64,000 nucleotides of DNA, taken from assembly GCA_945871425.1 (NCBI GenBank), contig CAMBVS010000016.1, positions 1-64,000 of the forward strand, given 5' to 3'. Below are positions 6,905 to 15,822 of the stretch, piece by piece. Both the position numbers and the translations under genes were made by a program. This stretch comes from Rhizobium sp. Q54. Lineage in GTDB: Bacteria > Pseudomonadota > Alphaproteobacteria > SHVZ01. The notes under the pieces are model-generated. The model searched no databases. It worked only from the letters and a program-made list of their open reading frames with translations, and had not been told where the DNA came from. Each line of letters opens with the position of its first letter. The first letter of the stretch is position 1.

Positions 6905-7879
6905 CTATTGGGCGCGCTCGAGCTGTCCATGATGAACCGGGTCGCGCAGCGGATCTAGGAGGGCACCCCCGAGATATCGGAGCACGTCCGGCAGCGCGGC
7001 CGCCCATAGTTGCCAGTCGTGACCGCCGTCCTTCATTTCGTACCGGGTCGCAAGTCCCGCCCGGTTGAGCCGGGCCGAGAGCTCTTCGGTGTCGCTTCGG
7101 AGGCTGGGGAAGTCCCGACTGCCTACGACCAGGAGGACCGATGGTTTCGACGATTCCTTCGCCATGCCGTCGATCATCGCAAGCGGGCTCTGGCCGACGA
7201 AACGACCGGCGTGAAAAGGCGTGCCGAAGGAACCGCGGAACACGCGTTGCAGGCGCTCGTCCGACGGGGTGTCCGGCTGGATGCGAGCCCAGAGAGCGGG
7301 ACTGAGCCCGGCCGCCGCCGCATAGCGTCGAGGCAACCGCAGGGCAAACCGCAAGGCGCCGTAAGCGCCCATCGACAACCCGCCGACTGCACGTCCTTGC
7401 GCATCCGACCGAACGGCGTATCGACGTTCGATTCCCACCACCAGATCGCGATCGACGGCGGTGTCGTAGTTCCCAGGCCCGGCGACGTCACCTGAATCGA
7501 CCCACCAACTTACGGCTCCATCGGGCATCACGATCAGAACCGGAGGGATCGTCCTGTCGGCGATCAGCCGGTCAGCCGTCTCGCGCAGGCGGCCGTAGTT
7601 GAGCCAATCATGGCGATCCCCGCCGACGCCGTGCAGAAGGTAGATGACCGGGTAAGGCCCGTTGGCAGGTGCGTAGCCAGGCGGCAGATAGAGCGAATAG
7701 CTCAGCGACCCGCCGAGGGCCGGGCTATCGACGGATTCGTCCTCGCCAATGATCGAAAAGTCGGATCGCGTCGATGCCTGCAGACCGGCGGCGCAGACCT
7801 GCGCCCCTCGCAGCGTCGCGAAGGTGAAAACCAATGCGGCAAGAGCCAAGCCCGTTGCGGGGATGCTCCTAGTCGCCAT
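6905..7879 (-). CDS. Secreted esterase (alpha/beta hydrolase, esterase D/Ag85 type)
   Basis: A 324-residue hydrolase with a signal peptide (first ~31 residues, ending QVCAAG). The fold is marked by the SYSLYLPPGY strand, the oxyanion segment PVIYLLHGVGGDRHDW, the nucleophile elbow GGLSMGAYGALRFAL (Ser in GLSMG), and a C-terminal GGHDW with the catalytic His. The acid is probably the Asp of VGSRDFPS. It belongs to the putative esterase (DUF/Pfam esterase) family acting on acyl esters in the periplasm. Convergent with nrsF, 98 bp away; no co-transcribed partner. Substrate unknown. Confidence 0.85.
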   Translation of the reverse strand: MATRSIPATGLALAALVFTFATLRGAQVCAAGLQASTRSDFSIIGEDESVDSPALGGSLSYSLYLPPGYAPANGPYPVIYLLHGVGGDRHDWLNYGRLRETADRLIADRTIPPVLIVMPDGAVSWWVDSGDVAGPGNYDTAVDRDLVVGIERRYAVRSDAQGRAVGGLSMGAYGALRFALRLPRRYAAAAGLSPALWARIQPDTPSDERLQRVFRGSFGTPFHAGRFVGQSPLAMIDGMAKESSKPSVLLVVGSRDFPSLRSDTEELSARLNRAGLATRYEMKDGGHDWQLWAAALPDVLRYLGGALLDPLRDPVHHGQLERAQ

Positions 7880-8001
7880 GTGACCTCGTCGCGCGGATCA
7901 AGGGAATGTGAGTGCCATACCGGCTCAGACTCTGCGGTGTCGACGCTATCGCAAGCCTATAGTGCTGTCATCAGCAACGGCGGCGAGTTAGGACAACCAC
8001 C

Positions 8002-8469
8002 ATGCGCATCGAGGTCAAACGGCGTCTCCTGATCGCATTCGTTCTCTGGTTCATGCCGCTGGCGCTTCATGCGGAGGCCCCCGCTGTGCGGACCATCGTG
8101 ACGCAGCTCGGCTTCGGTCAGGCGGTGACGAAGCTGGAGGAGTCGGTTGCCGCCAATCAGATGCTGCTCTTGGCCAAGGCGAGCGCGAGTGCCGGAGCGG
8201 CGACGCGAGGAATCGCGATTCCCGGAAATGCCATCCTCGAGGTGTTCCGCAATGACTACGCCGTAAGGATGCTTCGCGCGAGCATCGCCGCCGGAATCGA
8301 GGCACCGCTCCGTCTGTACGTTACCGAGGGAGCCGATGGCCGCGCCGTGGTCTGCTACCGCCTGCCGAGCCAGGTGTTCGCTCCTTACGGCGGAGGGGAT
8401 CTCGCGGAGATGGCAAGAGAGCTCGATTTGGTCTTTGCGAAGATCGTCAAGGACGCGACCGGCCAATAG
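8002..8469 (+). CDS. Secreted DUF302-family protein
   Basis: A 155-residue protein with a signal peptide (about 24 residues, ending ALHA) and a DUF302 domain. The domain shows a split beta-alpha-beta pattern with AVTKLEESVAANQMLLLAK, then a GNAILEVFRND strand and PLRLYVTEGADGRAVVCYR. A single Cys lies in VVCYR. DUF302 proteins have no settled function. The stop is three bases before the next start, so it is co-transcribed with the sulfur-transporter gene, which suggests a sulfur- or thiol-related role (inferred). Confidence 0.7.
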   Translation: MRIEVKRRLLIAFVLWFMPLALHAEAPAVRTIVTQLGFGQAVTKLEESVAANQMLLLAKASASAGAATRGIAIPGNAILEVFRNDYAVRMLRASIAAGIEAPLRLYVTEGADGRAVVCYRLPSQVFAPYGGGDLAEMARELDLVFAKIVKDATGQ

Positions 8470-8472
8470 CCG

Positions 8473-9615
8473 ATGGCGGCGATGTCCAAGGCCGGTGGCG
8501 CGGGGGTGTCGGCGCTGTTTGCGGGCGGTACGATTGCGCTCCTCACGCTATACGTAGGTTGGAGACAGGGAGCTTTGTTCCTCGTCGCCTGTTGCCTCGG
8601 CATCACCCTCTACCAATCGGGATTCGGCTTCAGCGGTGCCTATCGGGCATTGTTGGTGCGTGGCCGAGTCGATGGCCTTCGGGCCCAGGCGCTGATGATC
8701 GGGATCGCGACGCTGATGTTCGCGCCGCTGCTCTGGAGTGGGGAGGCGCTCGGTTGGGACTTCCACGGAGCCGTCGCTCCCCTGGGACTTCAGCTCGTCA
8801 TCGGCGCCTTTCTCTTCGGCATCGGCATGCAACTTGGCGGCGGGTGCGGTTCCGGAACGCTCTTCACCCTCGGCGGCGGCAGTGCCCGAATGGCCATCAC
8901 GCTCGTCGCTTTCTGCGTGGGCGGATTCTGGGCCAGCCTAGACTGGCCGATCTGGACATCGCTGCCGTCGTTCGGCCCGCTCGTCCTCGGCGAGCGGATG
9001 GGCTGGCTCCCGGCGGCCGGTCTTCAGGCTCTCGCGCTCGGATCGGTCTGGTGGGGGCTGCGCACTCTGGATCACGCACCGACGCGGACCCTGGAGACGA
9101 AGCAGGGCTGGCTCGGCTTTCCCTGGACCCTGACCACCGGCGCTATTCTATTGGCCGTGCTGAATCTCGCCACCCTCGTCCTGTCGGGCGGTCCCTGGTC
9201 GATCACCTGGGGCTTCACGCTGGTCGCGGCCAAGCTTGCGCTCACGCTCGGCTGGGACCCCGGCGCGCACGTCTTTTGGCAGGACAGCTTTCAATCGTCG
9301 GCGCTGTCGATGCCGCTGGCGAGCGATCCGGTGGTCGTCATGGATGCCGGCATCGTGCTCGGGGCGATGACGGCTGCCATCGTCGCCGGCCGCATGAAGA
9401 TCACGGGACCGCTGCGACGCGGCGTCGTCGCCGCGTCCATCGTTGGCGGGCTCATGCTCGGTTACGGTGCCCGGATCTCCTTCGGCTGCAATGTCGGGGC
9501 ATTCTTTTCGGGCGCCGCCTCGACCAGCCTGCACGGTTGGGTCTGGTTCGGCGCCGCGCTGGCGGGAAACTGGGTGGGTATCCGCCTGCGGCCGCAATTC
9601 GGCCTCGACACCTGA
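8473..9615 (+). CDS. YeeE/YedE (TsuA-like) sulfur transporter
   Basis: A 380-residue inner-membrane protein with about 11 hydrophobic segments, of the YeeE/YedE family that includes the thiosulfate transporter TsuA. The two halves carry the conserved Cys loops of the family: LGGGCGSGTLFTLGGG in the first half and ARISFGCNVGAFFSG in the second, which relay thiosulfate in TsuA. It is probably an importer of thiosulfate or a related sulfur compound. The start is ATG 8473 or 8482. Operon partner is the DUF302 gene; convergent with opgC. Confidence 0.82.
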   Translation: MAAMSKAGGAGVSALFAGGTIALLTLYVGWRQGALFLVACCLGITLYQSGFGFSGAYRALLVRGRVDGLRAQALMIGIATLMFAPLLWSGEALGWDFHGAVAPLGLQLVIGAFLFGIGMQLGGGCGSGTLFTLGGGSARMAITLVAFCVGGFWASLDWPIWTSLPSFGPLVLGERMGWLPAAGLQALALGSVWWGLRTLDHAPTRTLETKQGWLGFPWTLTTGAILLAVLNLATLVLSGGPWSITWGFTLVAAKLALTLGWDPGAHVFWQDSFQSSALSMPLASDPVVVMDAGIVLGAMTAAIVAGRMKITGPLRRGVVAASIVGGLMLGYGARISFGCNVGAFFSGAASTSLHGWVWFGAALAGNWVGIRLRPQFGLDT

Positions 9616-9643
9616 ACCCTCGCCGGTGTGGCTACGGTGCGGC

Positions 9644-10828
9644 CTATTGCTTCGCGAGGGCCAAGACGGAGTTGCGACCCATTGCCGAGCCGTCTGTGGC
9701 GGCGGGTCTCGCCGCGGCAACAGGGTGCTTCCATGGCGTCGACTTGAACCAGCCGGCGACATAGGCCCCACCGATAAGCAGTCCCAGCGCGCCGGCATTG
9801 ATCAGGATCTGCATGGACCAGCCGGCGCCCATCTGGTCGAAGGCGATCCCGCCGAGGTTGGAAAGTACGAGGCTGAATAGGAAGCTCGGCAGGGCCTGTT
9901 GGCCGATCTTGCGAAGCGGCCTAAGCAACGGATGCTCGAGCCAGTGAATGCGCTTCTCGAGGAGACAATGGACGACATAGGCCGACGCCAGGAAATGCCC
10001 AAACCTCATTGGATCCAGGAAGGTCTTGTCGCTGTGATCGAGGATGAGGCTGCCGAGCGCGCCAACCGGCCAAAGCCATTCGGAAAGTCCAGGCAGCTTG
10101 ATGACCAGGGCAAGCAGAAGGATCAGCGAGGCAATCGAGAATAGGCGGCGGGTGACCGGTGGCGGCGCGATCCAGCCCATGGAGAGGCTGAAGCCGGTGA
10201 AGAAGACGAGCTGCCAGGCGAACGGGTTCAGAAACCATCCGCGACCGTCGGTGGGATCGGCGAGGAAATTCCACCCCGTGATGTTCGCCGCGAGGTAGAG
10301 GGCGATCGATGCGGCCGGGGCGAGAAGCACGTGGATGCGGGAGAGCGCGATCATCGCCGGCACCATGGCCAGAACCACGATGTAGACGGGCATGATGTCC
10401 AGAAAGGCCGGCACATAGCTGAGGCTGAAGAGACGGATCAGGGCCGCAGCTGGCTCGGCGAAGAACCAGGTCATGTAGGTCGTTTCGAAATAGTCGGGCG
10501 ACGCGAACAAGGTGTTCGCGCCGGCGGCCAGCACGGCGATCACGAAAAACACCACCAGGTGACTGAGATAGAGCTGCCAGCAGCGGTGAGCGATGCGGGC
10601 CGTTCCGACCAGGAAGCCGGAACGGCGAAAGGCCCCGCCGAACGCGATTGCCGAGGCGAAACCCGAGAGAAAGACGAACATCTCCGCGGCGTCGCTGAGG
10701 CCGAACCGTGCAGGGATGTAGTCGGCCAGAACCGTCCAGCGCATATGGGCGACCAGGATGATGCACATGGCAAGGCCGCGAAGAATGTCGAGCCTGGGGT
10801 CGCGAACGCGCGTCGAAGTGCCCGACAT
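9644..10828 (-). CDS. opgC: OpgC-family acyltransferase-like membrane protein
   Basis: A 394-residue membrane protein with about ten transmembrane segments, of the OpgC family (acyltransferase-3 related). In other bacteria OpgC succinylates periplasmic glucans. Recognisable are RDPRLDILRGLAMCIILVAH at the N-terminus, the AEMFVFLSGF motif after the second helix and the histidine-containing first helix. I chose the ATG at 10828 because AGGGAAG precedes it; the in-frame ATGs at 10855 and 10963 lack sites. No opgG/H neighbours are present, so the acceptor molecule is uncertain. Confidence 0.82.
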   Translation of the reverse strand: MSGTSTRVRDPRLDILRGLAMCIILVAHMRWTVLADYIPARFGLSDAAEMFVFLSGFASAIAFGGAFRRSGFLVGTARIAHRCWQLYLSHLVVFFVIAVLAAGANTLFASPDYFETTYMTWFFAEPAAALIRLFSLSYVPAFLDIMPVYIVVLAMVPAMIALSRIHVLLAPAASIALYLAANITGWNFLADPTDGRGWFLNPFAWQLVFFTGFSLSMGWIAPPPVTRRLFSIASLILLLALVIKLPGLSEWLWPVGALGSLILDHSDKTFLDPMRFGHFLASAYVVHCLLEKRIHWLEHPLLRPLRKIGQQALPSFLFSLVLSNLGGIAFDQMGAGWSMQILINAGALGLLIGGAYVAGWFKSTPWKHPVAAARPAATDGSAMGRNSVLALAKQ

Positions 10829-11225
10829 GGCTTCGTCTTCCCTGGAAAGCGACATTGCGCGATTTCGCGGATCGGTCGCGACGTACACCTGGGCCGAGAG
10901 GTCGTCCGCATTCTCGGATCGTCGGCTCGGCCCCGTAGCATAGTTCGCCTTACGCGGCAGCACGTTTCACTTCAACGCGATGCATCACGTCGATGTGATT
11001 GCGAGGTCGGCTGATCGCTTCGGGGCCGCCATCATGGCCGACTGGACCTCAGCCGGATCTGTCGAGGAGGCCGCCTACGGACTGAGCTGCGGGTAGGGGA
11101 CACCGAAGTGGCGATGATCTAGCATGATTGCTCGACCCCCGACGGCACCGGGCGAGCGGCCGGCGAAGTCCGGTTCGCGTGAAGGCGAGCGGTCGAATGC
11201 GTACGGAGTATCGTTGGTGGAAGCC
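10829..11225. other. Intergenic region, opgC / selenoprotein gene
   Basis: A 397-bp divergent gap. A short frame at about 10966-11095 reads somewhat protein-like (TFHFNAMHHVDVIA... to a TAG) but has no start signal and no recognised family. I see no RNA gene or strong hairpin. Promoters for the two flanking genes must lie here, but I cannot point to them. Confidence 0.4.
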
Positions 11226-12320
11226 ATGTCGACATCCGCAGGCGTTCACATTCGCGAGGATTTGGCGGCGGCGCACGCACGTGCTTGGCAGCGAGTGGCT
11301 GCGCCAGGGACATGGTGGACGGGTGTCGAACGCGTGGCGATTGCCGGCGAAGCCCGCCGGGCCGCGAGCTGCAGGCTTTGCCGCGAGCGCAAAGCGGCGT
11401 TGTCGCCGGAGGCCGTTTCCGGATCTCACGACAATCTGGGGGCTTTGCCTGATCCGGCAATCGACGCCATTCACCGCATCCGGTCGGATCCGGGCCGCCT
11501 CACGCGGACATGGCTGACGAGGGTCCTGGCGGCGGGGCTGACGGTCGAGCAATACGTCGAGATCGTCGACGTCGTCGCCGAAGTGGTGGCCATCGATACC
11601 TTTGCGCACGGTATGGGGATTGCCTTGACCGACCTGCCAGGCCCTGTTGCCGGGCCGCCCACGCGCAGGCGGCCGAAGGGTGCCAGGCTGGGAGGTGCCT
11701 GGGTTCCATGGCTCGAGCTCGAGGACGCGTCCCCGGAGGAGGCGACGATGTATCCGGCGGGTCGGCCGCCGGCGAACATCTACAAGGCGATGAGTCTCGT
11801 CCCGGCCGCCGTCCATGGATTTTTCGATCTCACCGTTCACCAATACCTGCCGGGTGCGGCGATGCGCGACTTCTCCCGGGAGTATCGGGCCATCTCGCAC
11901 GCTCAGATCGAGCTCCTCGCCGGCCGTGTATCTGCCATCAACCGATGTCTGTATTGAACGACGAGCCATGCGAACTTGCTCCGTGCGAGCAGCCAGGATA
12001 GCGAAAAAACCTACGATCTGAGACTGCTGCTGGGCGCTGGCGAGGGTGACGGCGGCGTCGCGAATGGCCGGCTGCTCGTGGAGTTCGCCGAAGCGGTACT
12101 TGGTGAAGACCGTGAACGCCTGCATGCCGTGCGCGGCCGTCTTCTCGCGACGCTCGGCGCGGAAGCGCTCGTAGACGCTTCCGGTGTCGTCGGATTGTTC
12201 AATGCGATCGACCGCGTTGCCGATGCGACTGGAATTCCGCTGGAAGAAGAGAAGGCTCGGATCTCGGCGGCGTATCGTTCGGAGCTCGGGCTCGATGAGT
12301 TTTCAGCCGGAAGGCAATAG
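11226..12320 (+). CDS. Probable selenoprotein: two-domain AhpD/CMD peroxidase-like protein with CxxU
   Basis: A 364-residue reading frame interrupted only by TGA at codon 244, which I read as selenocysteine. The N-terminal carboxymuconolactone-decarboxylase-like half has ASCRLCRERKAALSP (Cys49, Cys52). The C-terminal half has AQIELLAGRVSAINRCLY, then the TGA, then TTSHANLLRA. In AhpD-like proteins this is the Cys-x2-Cys-x3-His active site, so the TGA stands exactly where the second Cys is expected (C241-x2-U244-x3-H248). After the TGA the frame stays coding for 120 residues, with a helical tail, to TAG at 12318. The start is ATG 11226 with GGTGGAAG upstream. Known family members reduce peroxides through this motif. 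If the cell lacks Sec machinery it would instead be a truncated 243-residue protein. Confidence 0.75.
11955..11992 (+). promoter_or_regulatory. Sec-encoding TGA with candidate bacterial SECIS hairpin
   Basis: TGA is at 11955-11957. A 6-bp stem (11976-11981 with 11987-11992, one U-G pair) closes a five-base loop CGUGC at 11982-11986. The loop starts 24 bases after the TGA, inside the 16-37 base range known for bacterial SECIS elements, and has G at its second position, as the consensus requires. It lies within the coding sequence, as bacterial SECIS elements must. Confidence 0.6.
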
Positions 12321-12627
12321 AGAACTTCCGGAGCAAACGCCCGGTCGGTCGATCCGCAGGGAACCCCAATGCCCTTCGAAGTGGGGATTGAGAACGTCAG
12401 GCTCACGGCCCGGCGCGATGCGTGGCCCCGCTCCGAGCGCGAGCACCGACTTGTGACGAGCCGAGACGTGTCCCGACATGGCTCTCCATCTGATGCAGGC
12501 GTACAAATGCATCAACCGAGTTCACCCAGTCTTTCGAGCTTATCGCTTCGACCCCGTGCCGCAGCTGGACGCGCATTGAATCACCCGCATCGCGATTCAA
12601 TTCAATTGCCACCAGACGGAGGCTTCC
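12321..12627. other. Intergenic region without a convincing gene
   Basis: 307 bp between the selenoprotein gene and the DUF3179 gene. Short frames exist on both strands (for example minus 12403-12612) but none has a ribosome site or a recognised domain. No terminator-like hairpin with a U-run was found. Confidence 0.4.
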
Positions 12628-13632
12628 GTGACCACGCTCGCCCGGCTCCTAGCGATCGCCATCTGGATAGTCGCCGTCGATTCGACGCTTGCGCTTGCGG
12701 ACCCCGCATATTGGCTTCGGGAGTGGCCCAAGACCGACTTTACCAAGAGTTCCATTCCCTTCGGCGAAATCCTCTCCGGGGGGCCGCCGAAGGACGGCAT
12801 CCCAGCCATTCTCGAGCCGCGGTTCCTGCCCGTTCAGGCGATATCCGATCTCTCTGACCAGGACCCGGTCATCTCTTTGGATGTCGACGGGCACGCGCGT
12901 GCATATCCTCTGCGCGTCCTGACCTGGCATGAGATCGTCAACGACCGAGTTGGAGAACGCGCGGTCGCGGTCACCTACTGTCCCCTCTGCAACGCCGCCA
13001 TCGCCGTCGATCGCGTCTTGCACGGCCGAGAGCTGCGCTTTGGAGTCAGCGGGAAGCTGAGGCACTCGGACATGATCATGTATGATCACGAGACGGAGAG
13101 CTGGTGGCAGCAGTACTCGGGTGAGGCGATCGTCGGAGCTTTGGCAGGAAGCAGATTGACGAGCATTCCAATACGCATGGAATCGTTCGCGCGTTTCCGG
13201 GAGCGTCACGCGAACGGCGTCGTTCTTGTCCCTGCCGATCCCGGCTTCAGGCCGTACGGATCAAACCCATATGTCGGCTACGAAGACTCGGGATGGCCCT
13301 TTCTCTATCGGGGCGAAGTTCCCGAGCATGTCATGCCGCTCGAGCGGGTGATCGTCGTCGAGGCCGAGGCGTGGCCTCTGAGGCTCCTGCAAGAGAGGAG
13401 ACAGCTCGAGACCCGTGACCTGACGATCGAGTGGCAACCAGGCCAAGCTTCGGCCCTCGACACCCGCATGATCGCCGACGGTCGTGACGTCGGCAATGTC
13501 GTCGTTCGTCGCCGCGGGGCGTCGGGTATGGTCGAGGTAGAGCACAAGTCGACATTCGCCTTCGTCTTTTTCGCGTTTCGGCCGGACGGCACCCTCCACT
13601 CCGAGACAGGTCCGAGACGGTGGAAGAATTGA
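12628..13632 (+). CDS. Secreted DUF3179-domain protein
   Basis: A 334-residue protein with a signal peptide (cut near LALA) and a DUF3179 domain filling the rest. Family marks are DPVISLDVDGHARAYPLRVL, TWHEIVNDRVG, the cysteine motif VTYCPLCNAAIAVDR, LRHSDMIMYDHETESWWQQ and the PYVGYEDSGWPFLY segment. The family is widespread in bacteria and archaea, usually exported, and has no assigned reaction; the CPLC motif suggests a redox or metal role. The start is GTG 12628 with GGAGG six bases upstream. It stands alone. Confidence 0.82.
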   Translation: MTTLARLLAIAIWIVAVDSTLALADPAYWLREWPKTDFTKSSIPFGEILSGGPPKDGIPAILEPRFLPVQAISDLSDQDPVISLDVDGHARAYPLRVLTWHEIVNDRVGERAVAVTYCPLCNAAIAVDRVLHGRELRFGVSGKLRHSDMIMYDHETESWWQQYSGEAIVGALAGSRLTSIPIRMESFARFRERHANGVVLVPADPGFRPYGSNPYVGYEDSGWPFLYRGEVPEHVMPLERVIVVEAEAWPLRLLQERRQLETRDLTIEWQPGQASALDTRMIADGRDVGNVVVRRRGASGMVEVEHKSTFAFVFFAFRPDGTLHSETGPRRWKN

Positions 13633-13725
13633 GTTCACGGCCAACCGACCGAGAGCTCCGCCGAGGAGTACCCGCGGGCGGCCGATGGTGGTTGTAGGAT
13701 CGCACCAGACAATTCACGCGTCGCC

Positions 13726-14151
13726 GTGTCGAAGCTCCGTATCCTGTTCGTCGTCGCGCTTTCTGCAGCCGTCATCGCCTGCGCCCGGATGGGAGCGCAG
13801 CAGCCGCGGATGGTGCAGGCGAACTGGTCGGTCGCCTATGGCTGTCTCAGCGGCCCGGTCCAGGCGGCTCGTCTCCACGAACCGGCGACGCCCGGCCTTA
13901 ATGCCGGCGTCGCCTTGCCGATGCCCGTCACCTTCAGCCCCATGGTCGGATCGGCGACCCTGATCGATGCGATGGCGGCCGGTCTCCTGGGCGGGCGCCT
14001 GTACGTCGACCTGCACACGCCGACGTTTCCGAACGGCGAAATCAGCGGCCGGGTCCTCGGCGCCCGGCCGATTTGGCGAGGCCTCCCTCGCGATGCCGGC
14101 CGTTTCGCCGCGCACGGTGACCGGCTCCCCCCCTTGGCGGCTGCGTGGTAG
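13726..14151 (+). pseudogene. Truncated CHRD-domain lipoprotein
   Basis: The frame opens at GTG 13726 with a lipoprotein-like signal (ALSAAVIAC, Cys19). After about 14 residues it enters the middle of a CHRD domain: WSVAYGCLSGPVQAARLHEP, ATPGLNAGVALPM, LLGGRLYVDLHTPTFPNGEI and SGRV. The first half of the ~118-residue CHRD domain, including its opening strands, is missing, and the frame runs on into unrelated sequence after the domain. The usual HxHGPA motif is degraded to RLHEPA. I read it as an internal deletion product, probably non-functional. Confidence 0.5.
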
Positions 14152-14188
14152 CGTTTGGCGGTTTCAATGCAATTGAGGGGAGGTTGCC

Positions 14189-15784
14189 ATGCAACGCAGG
14201 GAATTCCTGACACGGGCCGCGGCGCTGCCGGTGGCGGCGAGCATCGCGGCGGCGCCGTTCTCGGCCTTCGGCCAGGCGACGCCGAAGCGGGGAGGCGTGC
14301 TGAACATCGTGCTGCAGCCGGAACCGCCGATGCTGATGCTGCCGATCAACCAGGGGACCACCACCCAGGTCGCCGGCGGCAAGATCTTCCAGAGCCTGCT
14401 GACCTTCGACTTCCAGCTCAAGCCGTTGCCGTCGCTCGCCAAGTCGTGGACGATCTCGCCCGACGGCCTCACCTACACCTTCAAGCTCCAGGAGAATGTG
14501 AAGTGGCATGACGGCAAGCCCTTCACCTCGGCCGACGTCGCCTTCTCCACCCAGGTCTTCCTGACCGAAGTCCATGGCCGCGCCCGCGCCAATTTCGGCC
14601 GCGTCGCCACGGTCGAGACGCCCGACGCCTATACCATCGTCTACAAGCTGAAGGAGCCCTTCGGCCCCTTCCTCCATGCCTTCGAGGTGTCGAGCTGCCC
14701 GCTGGTGCCCAAGCACATCTATGAGGGCACGGACTTCCGCAAGAATCCGGCCAACGACGCGCCGATCGGCACCGGCCCGTTCAAATTCAAGGAATGGAAG
14801 CGCGGCTCGAACATCGAGCTGGTGCGGAACGAGAACTATTGGAAGCCGGGTCTGCCCTATCTCGACGGTATCAGCTTCCGCATCATCCCGGACGCGGCCT
14901 TGCGGGCGGTGGCGCTGGAGACCGGCCAGGCGCATGCGTCCCAGTTCGACGCGGTCGAGCCGCTCGACGTGCAGCGGCTGGCCGCCCTGCCGCATCTGAC
15001 GATGACGACCAAGGGCTACGAATTCGTCTCGCCGATCATGTGGATCGACATCAACAACCGTCGCGGACCTCTCGCCGACAAGCGTGTGCGACAGGCGATC
15101 CTTCACGCCATCGACCGCGACTTCATCCTGAAGAACCTGTTCTTCGGCATGGGCAAGATCGCGACCGGGCCGATCGCGTCCACCACCCGGTTCTACGATC
15201 CGAACGTGCCGAAATATCCTTTCGACCCGGCCAAGGCCGAAGCCCTGCTGGAGGCCGCGGGCCACAAGAAGGGCTCGGATGGCGTGCGCGTGAAGATGCG
15301 CTGCATGGTGCTCCCCTATGGCGAGGTGTGGCAGCGCCTGGCCGAATACACCCGCCAGGCCTTCTCCAAGGTCGGCATCCAGCTGACCCTCGAAAGCACC
15401 GACGTCGCCGGGTTCTGGAAGAAGTCGACCGAGGACGACTACGAGCTCACCTTCAACTTCCTCTCGCAGTTCGCCGATCCGGCGCTCGGCGTCGCCCGTG
15501 CCTATATCTCGACCAATATCCGCAGGGGCGTGCCCTCGACCAACATCGGCGGCTACGTCAATCCCAAGGTCGACGAGCTGTTCGAGGCGGGCGCCAAGGG
15601 CGTCAAGGACGAGGACCGGCAGAAAGCCTATTCGGAGGTTCAGAAGATCCTGGTCGAGGACGTGCCGGTCGCCTGGATTCTCGAGATGGCGTGGCCCAAC
15701 TTCGTCAACAAAAAGGTCCACGACGTCATCACGTCCGGCATCGGCCCGGTCGAGAGCTACGATCGCGTGTGGATGGAGAGCTGA
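14189..15784 (+). CDS. Peptide/nickel-type ABC solute-binding protein (family 5), orphan
   Basis: A 531-residue SBP_bac_5 (DppA/OppA type) protein. The N-terminus MQRREFLTRAAALPVAASIA has a twin-arginine-like RREFL motif, so it may be exported folded by Tat. The family body is clear: GGVLNIVLQPEPPMLMLP, LAKSWTISPDGLTYTFKLQ, VKWHDGKPFTSADVAFS, GTGPFKFKEW, NENYWKPGLPYLDG and VRQAILHAIDRDFI. GGGGAGG precedes the ATG. No permease or ATPase genes are adjacent, so the cognate transporter must be elsewhere. Ligand unknown. Confidence 0.9.
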   Translation: MQRREFLTRAAALPVAASIAAAPFSAFGQATPKRGGVLNIVLQPEPPMLMLPINQGTTTQVAGGKIFQSLLTFDFQLKPLPSLAKSWTISPDGLTYTFKLQENVKWHDGKPFTSADVAFSTQVFLTEVHGRARANFGRVATVETPDAYTIVYKLKEPFGPFLHAFEVSSCPLVPKHIYEGTDFRKNPANDAPIGTGPFKFKEWKRGSNIELVRNENYWKPGLPYLDGISFRIIPDAALRAVALETGQAHASQFDAVEPLDVQRLAALPHLTMTTKGYEFVSPIMWIDINNRRGPLADKRVRQAILHAIDRDFILKNLFFGMGKIATGPIASTTRFYDPNVPKYPFDPAKAEALLEAAGHKKGSDGVRVKMRCMVLPYGEVWQRLAEYTRQAFSKVGIQLTLESTDVAGFWKKSTEDDYELTFNFLSQFADPALGVARAYISTNIRRGVPSTNIGGYVNPKVDELFEAGAKGVKDEDRQKAYSEVQKILVEDVPVAWILEMAWPNFVNKKVHDVITSGIGPVESYDRVWMES

Positions 15785-15822
15785 GCCAGTCGACTTATCT
15801 GTGGCATCTTCTCTCGCCACGA

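Noticed and set aside
8473-9764. Plus-strand frame of about 400 codons overlapping the TsuA-like gene in another frame
   Set aside because: Arg-rich shadow of the real gene, without membrane segments or motifs.
12403-12612. Minus-strand 69-codon frame before the DUF3179 gene
   Set aside because: No family, no ribosome site and opposite orientation to neighbours; treated as non-coding.
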